DNA from: Arthrobacter sp. 131MFCol6.1
GTDB lineage: Bacteria; Actinomycetota; Actinomycetes; Actinomycetales; Micrococcaceae
Direction: 5' to 3'
Assembly: GCF_000374925.1 (NCBI RefSeq)
Contig: NZ_KB895556.1
Coordinates: 1 to 64,000 of the forward strand
DNA: 64,000 nt
The translations under genes and the position numbers were made by a program. Position 1 is the first letter of the stretch. Every line of letters starts with the position of its first letter. Shown here piece by piece: positions 1-8,210 of this stretch. Below the pieces are notes generated by a model, which was given only the letters and a program-made list of their open reading frames with translations, had not been told where the DNA came from and did not search any database.

Positions 1-584
1 CGGAGGTAGGCGCGGGTGTCCCAGTCCTCTTCCTGCGGGAACGCGCCGCGCCCGGCCGGTTCGTAGTCGTACCGCTCCCCGGAGGCCTGGGCCTGGGCCG
101 CGACGCCGTAGACGGCCTTGATCCCGGGGACCGCGGTCTGGATCCGGATCGACTTGTACCCGAGCTCCAGGTGTTCGCGGACCGAGTCGAAGAGCGAGGG
201 CAGGTCCGCGCCGGAGGCGTGCCCGTAGGCGCGCAGCCCGTTCCGGGACGCCCCGCCCAGGAGCTGGTAGACCGGCATCCCGGCGAGCTTGCCCTTGATG
301 TCCCACAACGCCATGTCCACCGCGGCGATCGCGGCCATCGTGACCGGCCCGCGGCGCCAGTACGAGGACCGGTACAGGAACTGCCAGGTGTCCTCGATCC
401 GGTGCGGGTCCTTGCCGATCAGCAGCTGCGCGACGTGCTCCTTCAAATACGCGGCCACGGCCAGCTCGCGCCCGTTCAGGGTCGCGTCCCCGATCCCGGT
501 CACCCCGTCCTCGGTGGTGATCCGCAGGGTCACGAAGTTCCGGGAGGGGCTGGTGACGAACACTTCAGCGGCAATGATTTTCAC
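1..584 (-). CDS. manD: D-mannonate dehydratase (enolase superfamily), C-terminal part missing
   Basis: Dehydrates D-mannonate to 2-keto-3-deoxy-D-gluconate, the step after fructuronate reductase in glucuronate breakdown. The first 194 codons are present; the gene runs off the left edge, so the metal-binding barrel residues cannot be checked. The N-terminus reads MKIIAAEVFVTSPSRNF, then GIGDATLNGRE and AVDMALWDIKGK, which fit the ManD/RspA branch of the mandelate-racemase/enolase superfamily (family knowledge). The start is the GTG at 584-582, preceded by AAGGA six bases upstream. It lies 32 bp after the symporter and is last in the visible part of the beta-glucuronidase operon. RspA-type paralogues with low dehydratase activity exist, but the neighbouring uxaC and uxuB favour ManD. 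Confidence 0.85.
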   Translation of the reverse strand, partial: MKIIAAEVFVTSPSRNFVTLRITTEDGVTGIGDATLNGRELAVAAYLKEHVAQLLIGKDPHRIEDTWQFLYRSSYWRRGPVTMAAIAAVDMALWDIKGKLAGMPVYQLLGGASRNGLRAYGHASGADLPSLFDSVREHLELGYKSIRIQTAVPGIKAVYGVAAQAQASGERYDYEPAGRGAFPQEEDWDTRAYL

Positions 585-616
585 AACAGGTCCTTATCTG
601 CTCTAACGGGGATGTC

Positions 617-2041
617 TTAATTGCCCGGCGCCAGCGGCGCGGCATCGGCCGTGACGGCGGGGGCGGCGCCGTCGGAATCGGAGGGCCGGTCGCCGGCCGA
701 CGATCCTTCGCCGTCGGTGCGGCGGGCCTGGATCTCGGTGAGGATCCGGGCGTGCATGGTGTCGGTGAGCGTGTACTTGGCCATGACGATCACGGCCAGG
801 ATGGTCATGGCCGCCGGCAGGGCGCCGGCGGCGAGCTGGATGCCGAAGACGGCGTCGGGCGTCTGGACGGCGCCGGACTTGTAGCCGCCCAGGGCCAGGG
901 CGTAGGCCGCGAGCGCGCCGCCGACTGCCTGGCCGGTCTTGCGGGTGAAGGAGAACAGCGCGTACGTGATGCCCTCGGTGCGGACGCCGGTCTTCCATTC
1001 GCCGTATTCGACCGTGTCGGCTTCGAGGGCCCACACCACGATGTTGACCGCGAGGACGCCCACGAGGCTGACCACCAGGCCGGTGAAACCGATCCAGACC
1101 TGGCTGGCCGGGGTGAAGAAGACGACGGTGCCGCCAATCACCGTGAGCAGCGACGAGAGGATGTAGACCCGCTTCTTGCCGAGGTTCCGGACCAGCTTGG
1201 GCATGAAGGCGGCCAGCACGAAGGTGAGGACGAGCTGGATGATGGACAGCACCGGGTACAGGTCCAGCCGGCCCAGGACGTCGCGGAGGTAGTAGAGCTG
1301 GACCGAGGTGAGGGCCAGGTAGCCGGTCAGGAAGAAGAAGGAGCTCAGGCACAGCATCAGCAGCGGCCGGTTGCCCTTGAGGGTGTCCATGCTCTGCTTG
1401 AACGTGACGTTGGGGACGGCGCGGTGGACCCGCTCCTTGGCGGTCAGGACGGTGAAGAAGTACAGGGCCGCACCGATGACGACGAACGCCAGGGTGATGG
1501 TGGTGAAGGTGGCCTGCAGGTCGGCGCCGGGCTTGATCAGCGGGGCCACGAAGATGCCCAGGGCGGAGCCGACCAGCAGCGCGCCGATCATCCGGGCGGA
1601 GCCGAGCTTGGCGCGTTCCGCCGGGTCCTGGGTCATGGCGCCGGCGAGGGAGCCGTAGGGGATGTTGACCAGGCTGTAGGCCAGGCCCAGGGCGGCGTAC
1701 GTGACGTAGGCGTAGAGCAGGGTGCCGGATTCGCCGAGCTCAGGAATGGAGAAGGTGGCCACACTCAGCAGCAGCAGCGGGATGGAGCCGAACATGATGA
1801 ACGGACGGAACTTGCCGAACCGCTTGCTGTAGGTCCGGTCCACCACGCGGCCGGCGAAGACGTCCGCGAAGGCATCGAAGATCCGCACCACCAGCAGCAG
1901 GGTGCCGGCGGCCGCGGCGGAGATCCCGGCCACATCCGTGTAGTACACGAGCAGGAACATGGTGGCGGTGGTGAAGGCCAGATTGTTTGCGGCGTCGCCG
2001 GCGCCATAGCCGACGATGCTGAGCTTGTTCAGCTTTTTCAT
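617..2041 (-). CDS. MFS sugar symporter of the GPH (glycoside-pentoside-hexuronide) family
   Basis: Inner-membrane cation symporter of 474 residues, probably importing a glucuronide or an oligosaccharide for the beta-glucuronidase encoded just upstream. It starts MKKLNKLSIVGYGAGDAANN, the N-terminal signature of the GPH family (the UidB/MelB type), and has about twelve hydrophobic segments, with a charged cytoplasmic C-terminal tail of about 40 residues. AAAGGAG lies seven bases before the ATG. It sits between uidA (58 bp upstream) and manD (32 bp downstream) in one transcription unit. The substrate is inferred from neighbours only. Confidence 0.88.
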   Translation of the reverse strand: MKKLNKLSIVGYGAGDAANNLAFTTATMFLLVYYTDVAGISAAAAGTLLLVVRIFDAFADVFAGRVVDRTYSKRFGKFRPFIMFGSIPLLLLSVATFSIPELGESGTLLYAYVTYAALGLAYSLVNIPYGSLAGAMTQDPAERAKLGSARMIGALLVGSALGIFVAPLIKPGADLQATFTTITLAFVVIGAALYFFTVLTAKERVHRAVPNVTFKQSMDTLKGNRPLLMLCLSSFFFLTGYLALTSVQLYYLRDVLGRLDLYPVLSIIQLVLTFVLAAFMPKLVRNLGKKRVYILSSLLTVIGGTVVFFTPASQVWIGFTGLVVSLVGVLAVNIVVWALEADTVEYGEWKTGVRTEGITYALFSFTRKTGQAVGGALAAYALALGGYKSGAVQTPDAVFGIQLAAGALPAAMTILAVIVMAKYTLTDTMHARILTEIQARRTDGEGSSAGDRPSDSDGAAPAVTADAAPLAPGN

Positions 2042-2099
2042 GATTGGGCTCCTTTACCCGTTGCCGGACCTGGGTCCGGCGAAAAATGTGCGGTAAGGC

Positions 2100-3911
2100 C
2101 TACGCCTTGGAGGTGCTGTTCTTGGTGCCGGCCAGTGCCGTCCACCGTTGGCGCAGGGCATAGGCGGCGGGTTTGGGCCGCCTGTCCCGGGTGAAGACGC
2201 CCTTCTTGTTGCCGTCCACGCGCATGATGCCGTTGGAGGTCTGGAAGTCCGCGAAGTTCCAGACCTGTTCACCGGCCATGGCGTCCACCCGGTCGAAGAC
2301 CCGGTGGTACATGGCCAGGAACGCTGCCTGGTATTCCTCGCTCCAGGGCTGTTCATAGATGGAGTGGAAGCCGGGCATGGTGTCCGGTCCGTACTCGGTC
2401 ATGATCATGGGCTTGCCGTACTTGGCTTCCCACTCGCGCAGCTCCTTCTCGAGGTGCTGTTCGGCGGTTTCGAGGTCGCCGTTGTCGACGTACCAGCCGT
2501 AGTAGCGGTTGAGCATGATCACGTCGAACAGGTCCCCGAGCAGTTCCTTGTCCGGGGTGTCGAACAGGACGTTGACGTAGCCGACGGGCCGGGTGGGGTC
2601 CAGGCTGCGGGTCAGCTCCACGAGGGGTGCGAAGTACTCGCGGGCGCCCTCCTCGGAACCGTTCGGTTCGTTGGCGATCGACCAGATCACGACCGAGGGG
2701 TGGTTCTTGTCGCGGGCGACGAGTTCGGTAATCGCCTGCCGGTGGTTGGCGGCGGTGTTGGCGTCCACGCCGCCCTCGACGTAGGTCTTCTTGGCGATGC
2801 CGCCGAAGACGGCGCCGAAGCCCAGGTGCAGCCCGACGGCGGCGGTTTCGTCAATCACCACAATGCCGTGCCGGTCCGCGAACTCCATGACTTCCTCGGC
2901 GTAGGGATAGTGCGAGGTCCGGAACGAGTTGGCGCCCACCCAGTCCAGGAGCTGGAAGTCGTTGACCATCTGGGCGTTGCTGTGGCCCTTGCCGATGGCC
3001 ACGTGGTCCTCGTGCATGCCGAAGCCGGTGAAGTAGAACGGTTCGCCGTTGATGAGGAATTCCTTGCCGCTGACTTCCACGGTGCGGACGCCGACCGGCA
3101 GGGTGTAGCTGTCCAACAGCCGGCCGCCGTCGCGGATCTGCGCGGTGAGGCTGTACAGGTAGGCGGCGCCGGGCTTCCAGAGCACGACGTCGGCGACCGC
3201 CAGCGTGCCGCGGGCACCGTCGGCGCGGGCGACCTCGACGCCGTCGGCGTCGCGGAGGGAAACGGTGACCGTTTCGCTGCCGGTCCCGCCGGCGGTGGCA
3301 ATCGTATAGTCGACGCTGCCGGTGGTTCCCTCGAAGCCGGTGACGACGGTGATGTCATCGACCGTGACCGCGGGGGTGCTGAACAGCCAGAGGCTGCGGT
3401 GCAGGCCGGCGTAGTTGTAGAAATCGTGGAGGTAGCTCTGCTGGCGGCGGCCGTCCCCGGTGACGGTGATGGTGCCGGGCGGGATGGTGGCCTGCGTGAG
3501 CTCGTTGTTGACCGAGACCGTCAGGCGGAAGACCTGCCCCGGTGTCACGTGGTCCGTGATGTCCGCGCTGAAAGGCATGTAGCCGCCGGTGTGCTGGGCC
3601 ACCAGGGTGTCATCCACCCACACCATGCCCTCGTGGGTGGCCGAGTCGAGGCGGACGTGGATCCGCTCCCCTGCCCAGCCGCGCGGGACCCGGACATCGC
3701 GCTGGTACCAGACGTAGCCCACGTGGTCCCGGACGGCCTTGTCGGGGAAGACATCGTTGTAGCTGGCCGGGACGCCCATTTCCAGCCCGGTTTCCAGGGG
3801 CGCCTTGAACCATTCGTCCCGGTGGCCGGAGCGGTCAAAGTCGACCTTGAAGCGGTACAGGCCGTCGAGATTGACGATCTCGCGGGTTTCGCTGGCCTGG
3901 GGCTTGAGCAT
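2100..3911 (-). CDS. uidA: beta-glucuronidase, glycoside hydrolase family 2
   Basis: Cytoplasmic retaining glycosidase that releases glucuronate from beta-glucuronides. At 603 residues it matches E. coli UidA (603). The sugar-binding and immunoglobulin-like domains occupy roughly residues 1-275, then the TIM barrel. The acid/base Glu is in SIANEPNG (about residue 415) and the nucleophile Glu in MTEYGPDT (about residue 506), almost the E. coli positions (413 and 504). No signal peptide is visible, so the substrate must be imported, which fits the following symporter gene. The gene leads the uidA-symporter-manD operon; a LacI-type palindrome lies 110 bp upstream. Some GH2 paralogues are beta-galactosidases, but the uronate neighbours and the alignment support glucuronidase. 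Confidence 0.93.
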   Translation of the reverse strand: MLKPQASETREIVNLDGLYRFKVDFDRSGHRDEWFKAPLETGLEMGVPASYNDVFPDKAVRDHVGYVWYQRDVRVPRGWAGERIHVRLDSATHEGMVWVDDTLVAQHTGGYMPFSADITDHVTPGQVFRLTVSVNNELTQATIPPGTITVTGDGRRQQSYLHDFYNYAGLHRSLWLFSTPAVTVDDITVVTGFEGTTGSVDYTIATAGGTGSETVTVSLRDADGVEVARADGARGTLAVADVVLWKPGAAYLYSLTAQIRDGGRLLDSYTLPVGVRTVEVSGKEFLINGEPFYFTGFGMHEDHVAIGKGHSNAQMVNDFQLLDWVGANSFRTSHYPYAEEVMEFADRHGIVVIDETAAVGLHLGFGAVFGGIAKKTYVEGGVDANTAANHRQAITELVARDKNHPSVVIWSIANEPNGSEEGAREYFAPLVELTRSLDPTRPVGYVNVLFDTPDKELLGDLFDVIMLNRYYGWYVDNGDLETAEQHLEKELREWEAKYGKPMIMTEYGPDTMPGFHSIYEQPWSEEYQAAFLAMYHRVFDRVDAMAGEQVWNFADFQTSNGIMRVDGNKKGVFTRDRRPKPAAYALRQRWTALAGTKNSTSKA

Positions 3912-4009
3912 TGGAAGGTCCTATCGCGTCTTTGCGGGCAGTGCCGGGGAGTATTTATTGGGGTCCGGCCGCGGGGCCGGTTTGTGCTCTTGCTGTAATC
4001 CTAATCACT

Positions 4010-4036
4010 TGGCAATCATTTGGCAAGCGGTTGCCA
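4010..4036. promoter_or_regulatory. LacI-type operator A with extra half-site
   Basis: TGGCAAGCGGTTGCCA at 4021-4036 is a palindrome with 6-bp arms. A further half-site TGGCAA begins at 4010, 11 bp away on the uidA side. It lies 110 bp upstream of the uidA start. The same motif occurs at 6987-7012, 15700-15725 and 17913-17938. The regulator is presumably one of the two LacI proteins encoded nearby. Confidence 0.75.
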
Positions 4037-4062
4037 TAATTCTTGTGAAAGTTCATCGAAAC

Positions 4063-4103
4063 ACTGCTGCCCGGCTCCCCATGGTCGGGGGCCGGGCAGC
4101 AGT
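4063..4103 (-). terminator. hairpin downstream of uxuB
   Basis: ACTGCTGCCCGGC (4063-4075) pairs perfectly with GCCGGGCAGCAGT (4091-4103), and an inner CCCC/GGGG pair extends the stem. It begins 17 bp past the uxuB stop. Only a short T-rich stretch follows on the minus strand. It probably ends the uxaC-uxuB transcript. Confidence 0.7.
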
Positions 4104-4119
4104 CCTTGCACGCAGGGCG

Positions 4120-5553
4120 TTACGGGGAGACAGCCTGCTCCCCGAACGTTCCGCGCAAGCCTTCGATGAGGTCCACGGCGGAACTGTCTCCGGCCAGGGC
4201 AGGATCCACCAGGGCCAGCAAGGCACGGGTCCGCTCGGCGCCCGCGAGCCGGTTGGCTGCGGCCACCTCGTCGGCCAGCGGATCCTGGAACGCGGCGGAG
4301 GCGGCGCTGTAGTCCATCCAGGCGGCAATCATGAGCGCGGCCGCCGCGCCGGGCCTGCCCGCGGCACGCTCGGCCCGCAGCACCGGAATGGCGCGCATCC
4401 GCAGCTTCGTGCTGCCGTCCATCGCGATCTGTGCGAGGTGGTGGGCAATCCGGGCGTTGCCGAATCGCTCCAGCAGGGCGGCGCGGTAGGCCGGGATCTG
4501 CAGGTCCGCGGCATTTCCCTCCGGTCCGGACAGGTTTGCCTCCGCCTCGTCCCAGAACTTTTCGACGGCCCGCAGGCACAGCGGGTCCGCCAGGGCCTGG
4601 GCCACGGTGGTGTGGCCGCGCAGCTGCCCGGCGTAGGCCAGCAGGGAGTGTGCGCCGTTCAGGAGCCAGAGTTTACGGTTCTCGTACGGCTCGATCTCGG
4701 CGACGAACACGGCACCGGCGTCTTCCCAACGCGGCCGCCCGGCGGGGAACTCCCCGCTGAGCACCCAGTTGGAGAAGGGCTCGGCCACCACGGGCGAATT
4801 GTCGCGGTAGCCGCACGCGGCCTGGACGGCGGCGATGTCCGCGGCCGTGGTGCGGGGAGTGATGCGGTCCACCGAGGTGCTGACGAAGCTGACGTTGGCG
4901 TCGATCCATCCGGCCAGGCCCGCGTCCCATGCCCCGGCCATGCCTGCCACGGCGTTGTGCGCGACGGTGCCGTTGTTGGAAAGGTTGTCGCAGCAGACGA
5001 CGGCGAGCGGTCCCGACCCGGCAGCCCGGCGGGCTGCGAGGGCCAGCACCAGCCGGCCCAGCGGCGTCGCCGGGCTTCCGCTGCCGGACGTCAGCAGCGC
5101 CAGGTCGGCGGCGACGTCGGGCGCGGTGCGGTCAAGCTGCCCGTCGACGCGGAGCCGGTAGGCCGCTTCGGTGATGGTCAGGGTGATCACCGCGGTGGCC
5201 GGCGCGGCGACCAGCTCCGCGAGCCGCCGCACATCCGCCCCGTCCACGGCTTCGACGATGCTGCTGACAACGGTGAAGGAGTCGCCGCCGTCGGCCCGGT
5301 TCACGATCGTGTAGAGCCCGTCCTGTTCGGCCAGCGCCAGGGCGGCGTCGGGGCGGCGGCCGGTGAAGGCCGCGATGCCCCAGTCCGCGGCGTCGGACGC
5401 CTGGTGGGTGTACCACCCCTGGTGCGAGCGGTGGAAGGCGCCCAGGCCCAGGTGGATGATCCGCACGGGTGCCTTGGCGCCGGGGCGCAGGCGGCGGCTC
5501 AGTTGGGGAAGTTCCACGCCGGCCGGGGCCCCGGTGTGCTGTTCGACGCTCAC
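4120..5553 (-). CDS. uxuB: fructuronate reductase (mannitol dehydrogenase family)
   Basis: NAD(H)-dependent reduction of D-fructuronate to D-mannonate, in the cytoplasm. The protein has 477 residues (E. coli UxuB 486). A Rossmann-type entry IIHLGLGAFHRSHQ lies near residues 33-46, and the C-terminal helical domain carries KLRMRAIPVL, the polyol-dehydrogenase lysine region. The start is the GTG at 5553-5551, which overlaps the uxaC stop as GTGA, so translation is probably coupled. Mannitol dehydrogenases look similar; the direct coupling to glucuronate isomerase and the presence of manD make fructuronate reductase the better call. Confidence 0.88.
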   Translation of the reverse strand: MSVEQHTGAPAGVELPQLSRRLRPGAKAPVRIIHLGLGAFHRSHQGWYTHQASDAADWGIAAFTGRRPDAALALAEQDGLYTIVNRADGGDSFTVVSSIVEAVDGADVRRLAELVAAPATAVITLTITEAAYRLRVDGQLDRTAPDVAADLALLTSGSGSPATPLGRLVLALAARRAAGSGPLAVVCCDNLSNNGTVAHNAVAGMAGAWDAGLAGWIDANVSFVSTSVDRITPRTTAADIAAVQAACGYRDNSPVVAEPFSNWVLSGEFPAGRPRWEDAGAVFVAEIEPYENRKLWLLNGAHSLLAYAGQLRGHTTVAQALADPLCLRAVEKFWDEAEANLSGPEGNAADLQIPAYRAALLERFGNARIAHHLAQIAMDGSTKLRMRAIPVLRAERAAGRPGAAAALMIAAWMDYSAASAAFQDPLADEVAAANRLAGAERTRALLALVDPALAGDSSAVDLIEGLRGTFGEQAVSP

Positions 5554-6956
5554 AGTTTGAACACCCGTCGGGGTGAGCCGTCCACGATGTCGACGATCAG
5601 TTCATGGGCGCGGTCCTCGCTGACGCGGTGTTCCGCGACCAGCCGCGCCAGGAAGGAGGCCTCGATCCGGCGGGAGGCGTCGTGGCGCGCGGGGATGGAG
5701 CAGAAGGCGCGGGTGTCATCGATGAAGCCGGACGAGCGGGAGAATCCTGCGGTTTCGGTCACGGCCGAGCGGAAGCGCAGCATGGCGTCGGGTGCGTCCA
5801 GGAACCACCACGGGGCGCCGAGGTAGACGGAGGGGTAGAAGCCTGCCAACGGCGCGAGTTCGCGGGAGAACACGGTCTCATCGAGGGTGAAGAGCACCAG
5901 GTGGAAGTCCTTGGCGGTGCCGAAGTCCTGCAGCAGCGGACGGATCGCCTCGGTGTAGTTGACGGCGAACGGGATGTCGTGGCCGGTGTCGGCGCCGAAG
6001 GCGTTGAACGTGGGTTCGTGGTGGTTGCGGTAGGACCCCGGGTGGATGGTCATGACCAGGCCGTCCTCCACGGACATCCGGGCCATCTGGTACATCATGT
6101 GGGCTTCGAAGCCGTCGCGGTCGGCCGCCGTGGCCTGGCCCGAGCGGGCGCGGTCGAACAGCCTGGCCGCGTCGCCGGCGTCGAGCTTGAGCGTTGCCGG
6201 GGTCCGGACGCCGTGGTCGGCCGAGACTGCGCCATGGTCCACGAAGTAGCGACGCCGGTTTTCCAGTGCGGTGATGTAGCCGGCATAGCCGGTGGCGCCG
6301 TCGCCCGCTGCCGCGACGAGCCGGTCCACGTTCGCGGACCATGTGGGGTGCGCGATGTTGAGGTAGGCGTCGGGGCGGAAGGTGGGCAGGACGCGGCCGT
6401 GGAACGTGGGGTCCTCGGCGATCGCCGCGTGGCTGGCGAGGCTGTCCAGGGGGTCGTCCGTGGTGGCCAGCACCTCGATGTTGAAGTCCTTGAAGAGCTG
6501 GCGGGGACGGAATCCGGGCTCCAGCAGCTTGGCGGAGATCGCATCGAAGCTGGCATCGGCGGTCTCGGCGCTAATCTCCTGCCGGAGGCCGAAGACGCTG
6601 CTGAACTGGGTGCGGAGCCAGTAGCCGGAGGCCGTGCCTTCGAACAGCGGCCAGGCCTTGCAGAACTCGCGCCAGACCGTGCGGGAGTCCGGCTCCGCCG
6701 CTGCCGAGCCCCGCAGCCGGTCCAGCGGGACGCCGCTGGCGTGGATCAGCCGGGTGACGTAGTGGTCCGGGCTGACCAGCAGCGCTGCCGGGTCCGGGAA
6801 GGGGCTGTTGTGCTCGATGACCGCGGCGTCAACGTGCCCGTGCGGGGAAATGATGGGGAGGTCCTGGACGCGCTGCAGGAGGTCGCGCGCAATGCTGCGC
6901 GTTCCGGGATCCGCGGGCAGGAGCCGGTCTGGGTTGGCGGCAATCGACTGTGACAT
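5550..6956 (-). CDS. uxaC: glucuronate (uronate) isomerase
   Basis: Converts D-glucuronate to D-fructuronate (or galacturonate to tagaturonate), the first cytoplasmic step after glucuronide hydrolysis. It has 468 residues, the normal UxaC length. SPHGHVDA near residue 38 is the N-terminal histidine motif of the amidohydrolase-like fold, and HPGSYRNHHEP lies in the middle of the protein. First gene of the uxaC-uxuB operon, with operator B 30 bp upstream of the ATG, a position suited to repression. The first reductive step product passes to the coupled UxuB and then to ManD. Confidence 0.93.
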   Translation of the reverse strand: MSQSIAANPDRLLPADPGTRSIARDLLQRVQDLPIISPHGHVDAAVIEHNSPFPDPAALLVSPDHYVTRLIHASGVPLDRLRGSAAAEPDSRTVWREFCKAWPLFEGTASGYWLRTQFSSVFGLRQEISAETADASFDAISAKLLEPGFRPRQLFKDFNIEVLATTDDPLDSLASHAAIAEDPTFHGRVLPTFRPDAYLNIAHPTWSANVDRLVAAAGDGATGYAGYITALENRRRYFVDHGAVSADHGVRTPATLKLDAGDAARLFDRARSGQATAADRDGFEAHMMYQMARMSVEDGLVMTIHPGSYRNHHEPTFNAFGADTGHDIPFAVNYTEAIRPLLQDFGTAKDFHLVLFTLDETVFSRELAPLAGFYPSVYLGAPWWFLDAPDAMLRFRSAVTETAGFSRSSGFIDDTRAFCSIPARHDASRRIEASFLARLVAEHRVSEDRAHELIVDIVDGSPRRVFKL

Positions 6957-6985
6957 AGATCAATGGTCCGGCTTGCCTCCGGCAT

Positions 6986-7012
6986 TTGTCAACCGGTTGC
7001 CAAAAATTGCCA
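6986..7012. promoter_or_regulatory. LacI-type operator B with extra half-site
   Basis: TTGTCAACCGGTTGCCAA at 6986-7003 is an 18-bp palindrome with one mismatched pair. A third half-site TTGCCA lies at 7007-7012, 10 bp beyond the second. It is 30 bp upstream of uxaC and downstream of the lacI-type gene. Confidence 0.8.
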
Positions 7013-7039
7013 CCAGGTTGCGAGTGGCCCCAGGCGCGG

Positions 7040-8116
7040 CTAGCCCGCGGGCAGCAGCCGCCCGCTCGAGCCGCGCAGCACCAGCTCCGTCTCGACGCGC
7101 AGGGTGGGGGCAGGTTCCCCCGCGCTGCGCGGGAGATCATCGTGCAGCAGATCCAGGAGCAGCGTGGCGGCGCCCGAGCCGCACTCCCCCAGCGGCGAGC
7201 GCACGGTGGTGAGCGGAGGCGTGGTGAAATCCGCCCCGAAGATGTCGTCGAAGCCCACGATGCTGATCTGGTCCGGGACTACCATGCCGGCGGCCTGGAG
7301 TTCCTGCATGAGCCCGATGGCCAGGAGGTCGTTGTAGGTCAGTACGGCCGTGGCCCCGCTGGCCCGGACGTCGCGCGCCACCTGGCGGCCGCCGTCGACG
7401 GTGGGTTTGGCGGATTCCAGCCGCACGGCCTCGAGCCGGGACCATTCGCAGGCCGCCTGCACGCCTTCCCAGCGGCGCGCGGACATCCAGGACTGCGGCG
7501 GCCCGGCAACAAAGGCAACCTTGTGGTGCCCGTTGGCGGCCAGGCTGCGGACGGCCTCGCTGATGCCCTTGTTGACGTCGGGAACCACGCACGGCACGCC
7601 GTCGACCTCGCGGTTGATGACCACCACCGGCTTGTCCCGGGCGATGGCGCGGATGTCGTCGTCGTCCATGCGGGGGCTGGCCAGGATGAGTCCGTCCACG
7701 GTGGCCATCATCCGTCGTGCTGCCGTCAGTTCGGTGACGCCGGACTCGGCCGACTCGGCCAGCACCAGGGTGTAGTCCCGCAGGGTGGCCGTCGTTTCCG
7801 CCCCGCGGATGATGTCGAAAAACGTGGGGTTGGTGATGTCCGCGACGATCAGGCCGAAGGTGTTGGTGCGGCCGGTGGGCAGCGCGCGGGCGAACGGATT
7901 GACCTGGTAGTTCAGCTCGGCTGCGGCGTCCTCGATGAGTTTCTGCGTCTTGGCGCTGACCCGGCCGGGCTTGCTGAGCGCCCGTGAGACGGTGGAGGGA
8001 TTGACGCCGGCAACCTTGGCAATGTCGTAGATGGTGGCGTGGGACTTTCCGGACCGGGAATGCTTCTTGGCCGGCTCTGTTGTTGCGGCAGCGTCCGGCA
8101 TCTTGGGTTCAGTCAC
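7040..8116 (-). CDS. LacI-family transcriptional regulator (glucuronate island)
   Basis: Sugar-responsive repressor of 358 residues. After a charged N-terminal tail of about 27 residues comes the LacI helix-turn-helix ATIYDIAKVAGVNPSTVSRA, then the hinge and a periplasmic-binding-protein-like effector domain ending in LRVETELVLRGSSG. The GTG start at 8116 is preceded by a G-rich site. It lies directly upstream of uxaC in the same direction but is separated by operator B, so uxaC probably has its own promoter. Likely ligand of the four matching operators in this island, shared with or divided between it and the LacI protein at 18013-19038; the inducer is unknown. Confidence 0.9.
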   Translation of the reverse strand: MTEPKMPDAAATTEPAKKHSRSGKSHATIYDIAKVAGVNPSTVSRALSKPGRVSAKTQKLIEDAAAELNYQVNPFARALPTGRTNTFGLIVADITNPTFFDIIRGAETTATLRDYTLVLAESAESGVTELTAARRMMATVDGLILASPRMDDDDIRAIARDKPVVVINREVDGVPCVVPDVNKGISEAVRSLAANGHHKVAFVAGPPQSWMSARRWEGVQAACEWSRLEAVRLESAKPTVDGGRQVARDVRASGATAVLTYNDLLAIGLMQELQAAGMVVPDQISIVGFDDIFGADFTTPPLTTVRSPLGECGSGAATLLLDLLHDDLPRSAGEPAPTLRVETELVLRGSSGRLLPAG

Positions 8117-8155
8117 CGCCCCATCCTAACGAGGAAACAACCCAACCAGCTCGCA

Positions 8156-8191
8156 GCAGGGGCCGTTTTGAGCGCTCAAAACGGCCCCTGC
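8156..8191. terminator. 36-bp perfect palindrome between operons
   Basis: The arm GCAGGGGCCGTTTTGAGC (8156-8173) is followed without any spacer by its exact reverse complement (8174-8191). It lies 19 bp past the end of the Gfo/Idh gene, which closes the ABC-transporter operon, and upstream of the LacI gene. No T-run follows on either strand. A terminator is the simplest reading. Confidence 0.6.
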
Positions 8192-8210
8192 CGCGACTGG
8201 GTCGGGTGGG

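Noticed and set aside
752..2194. A 480-residue open frame on the plus strand opposite the symporter gene
   Set aside because: It is low-complexity, rich in Gly/Arg/Glu, and has no motif; the minus-strand gene has a clear family match and ribosome site. GC-rich DNA creates such frames.
5550..5553. A frameshift between uxaC and uxuB
   Set aside because: The GTGA overlap is an ordinary translational-coupling junction.
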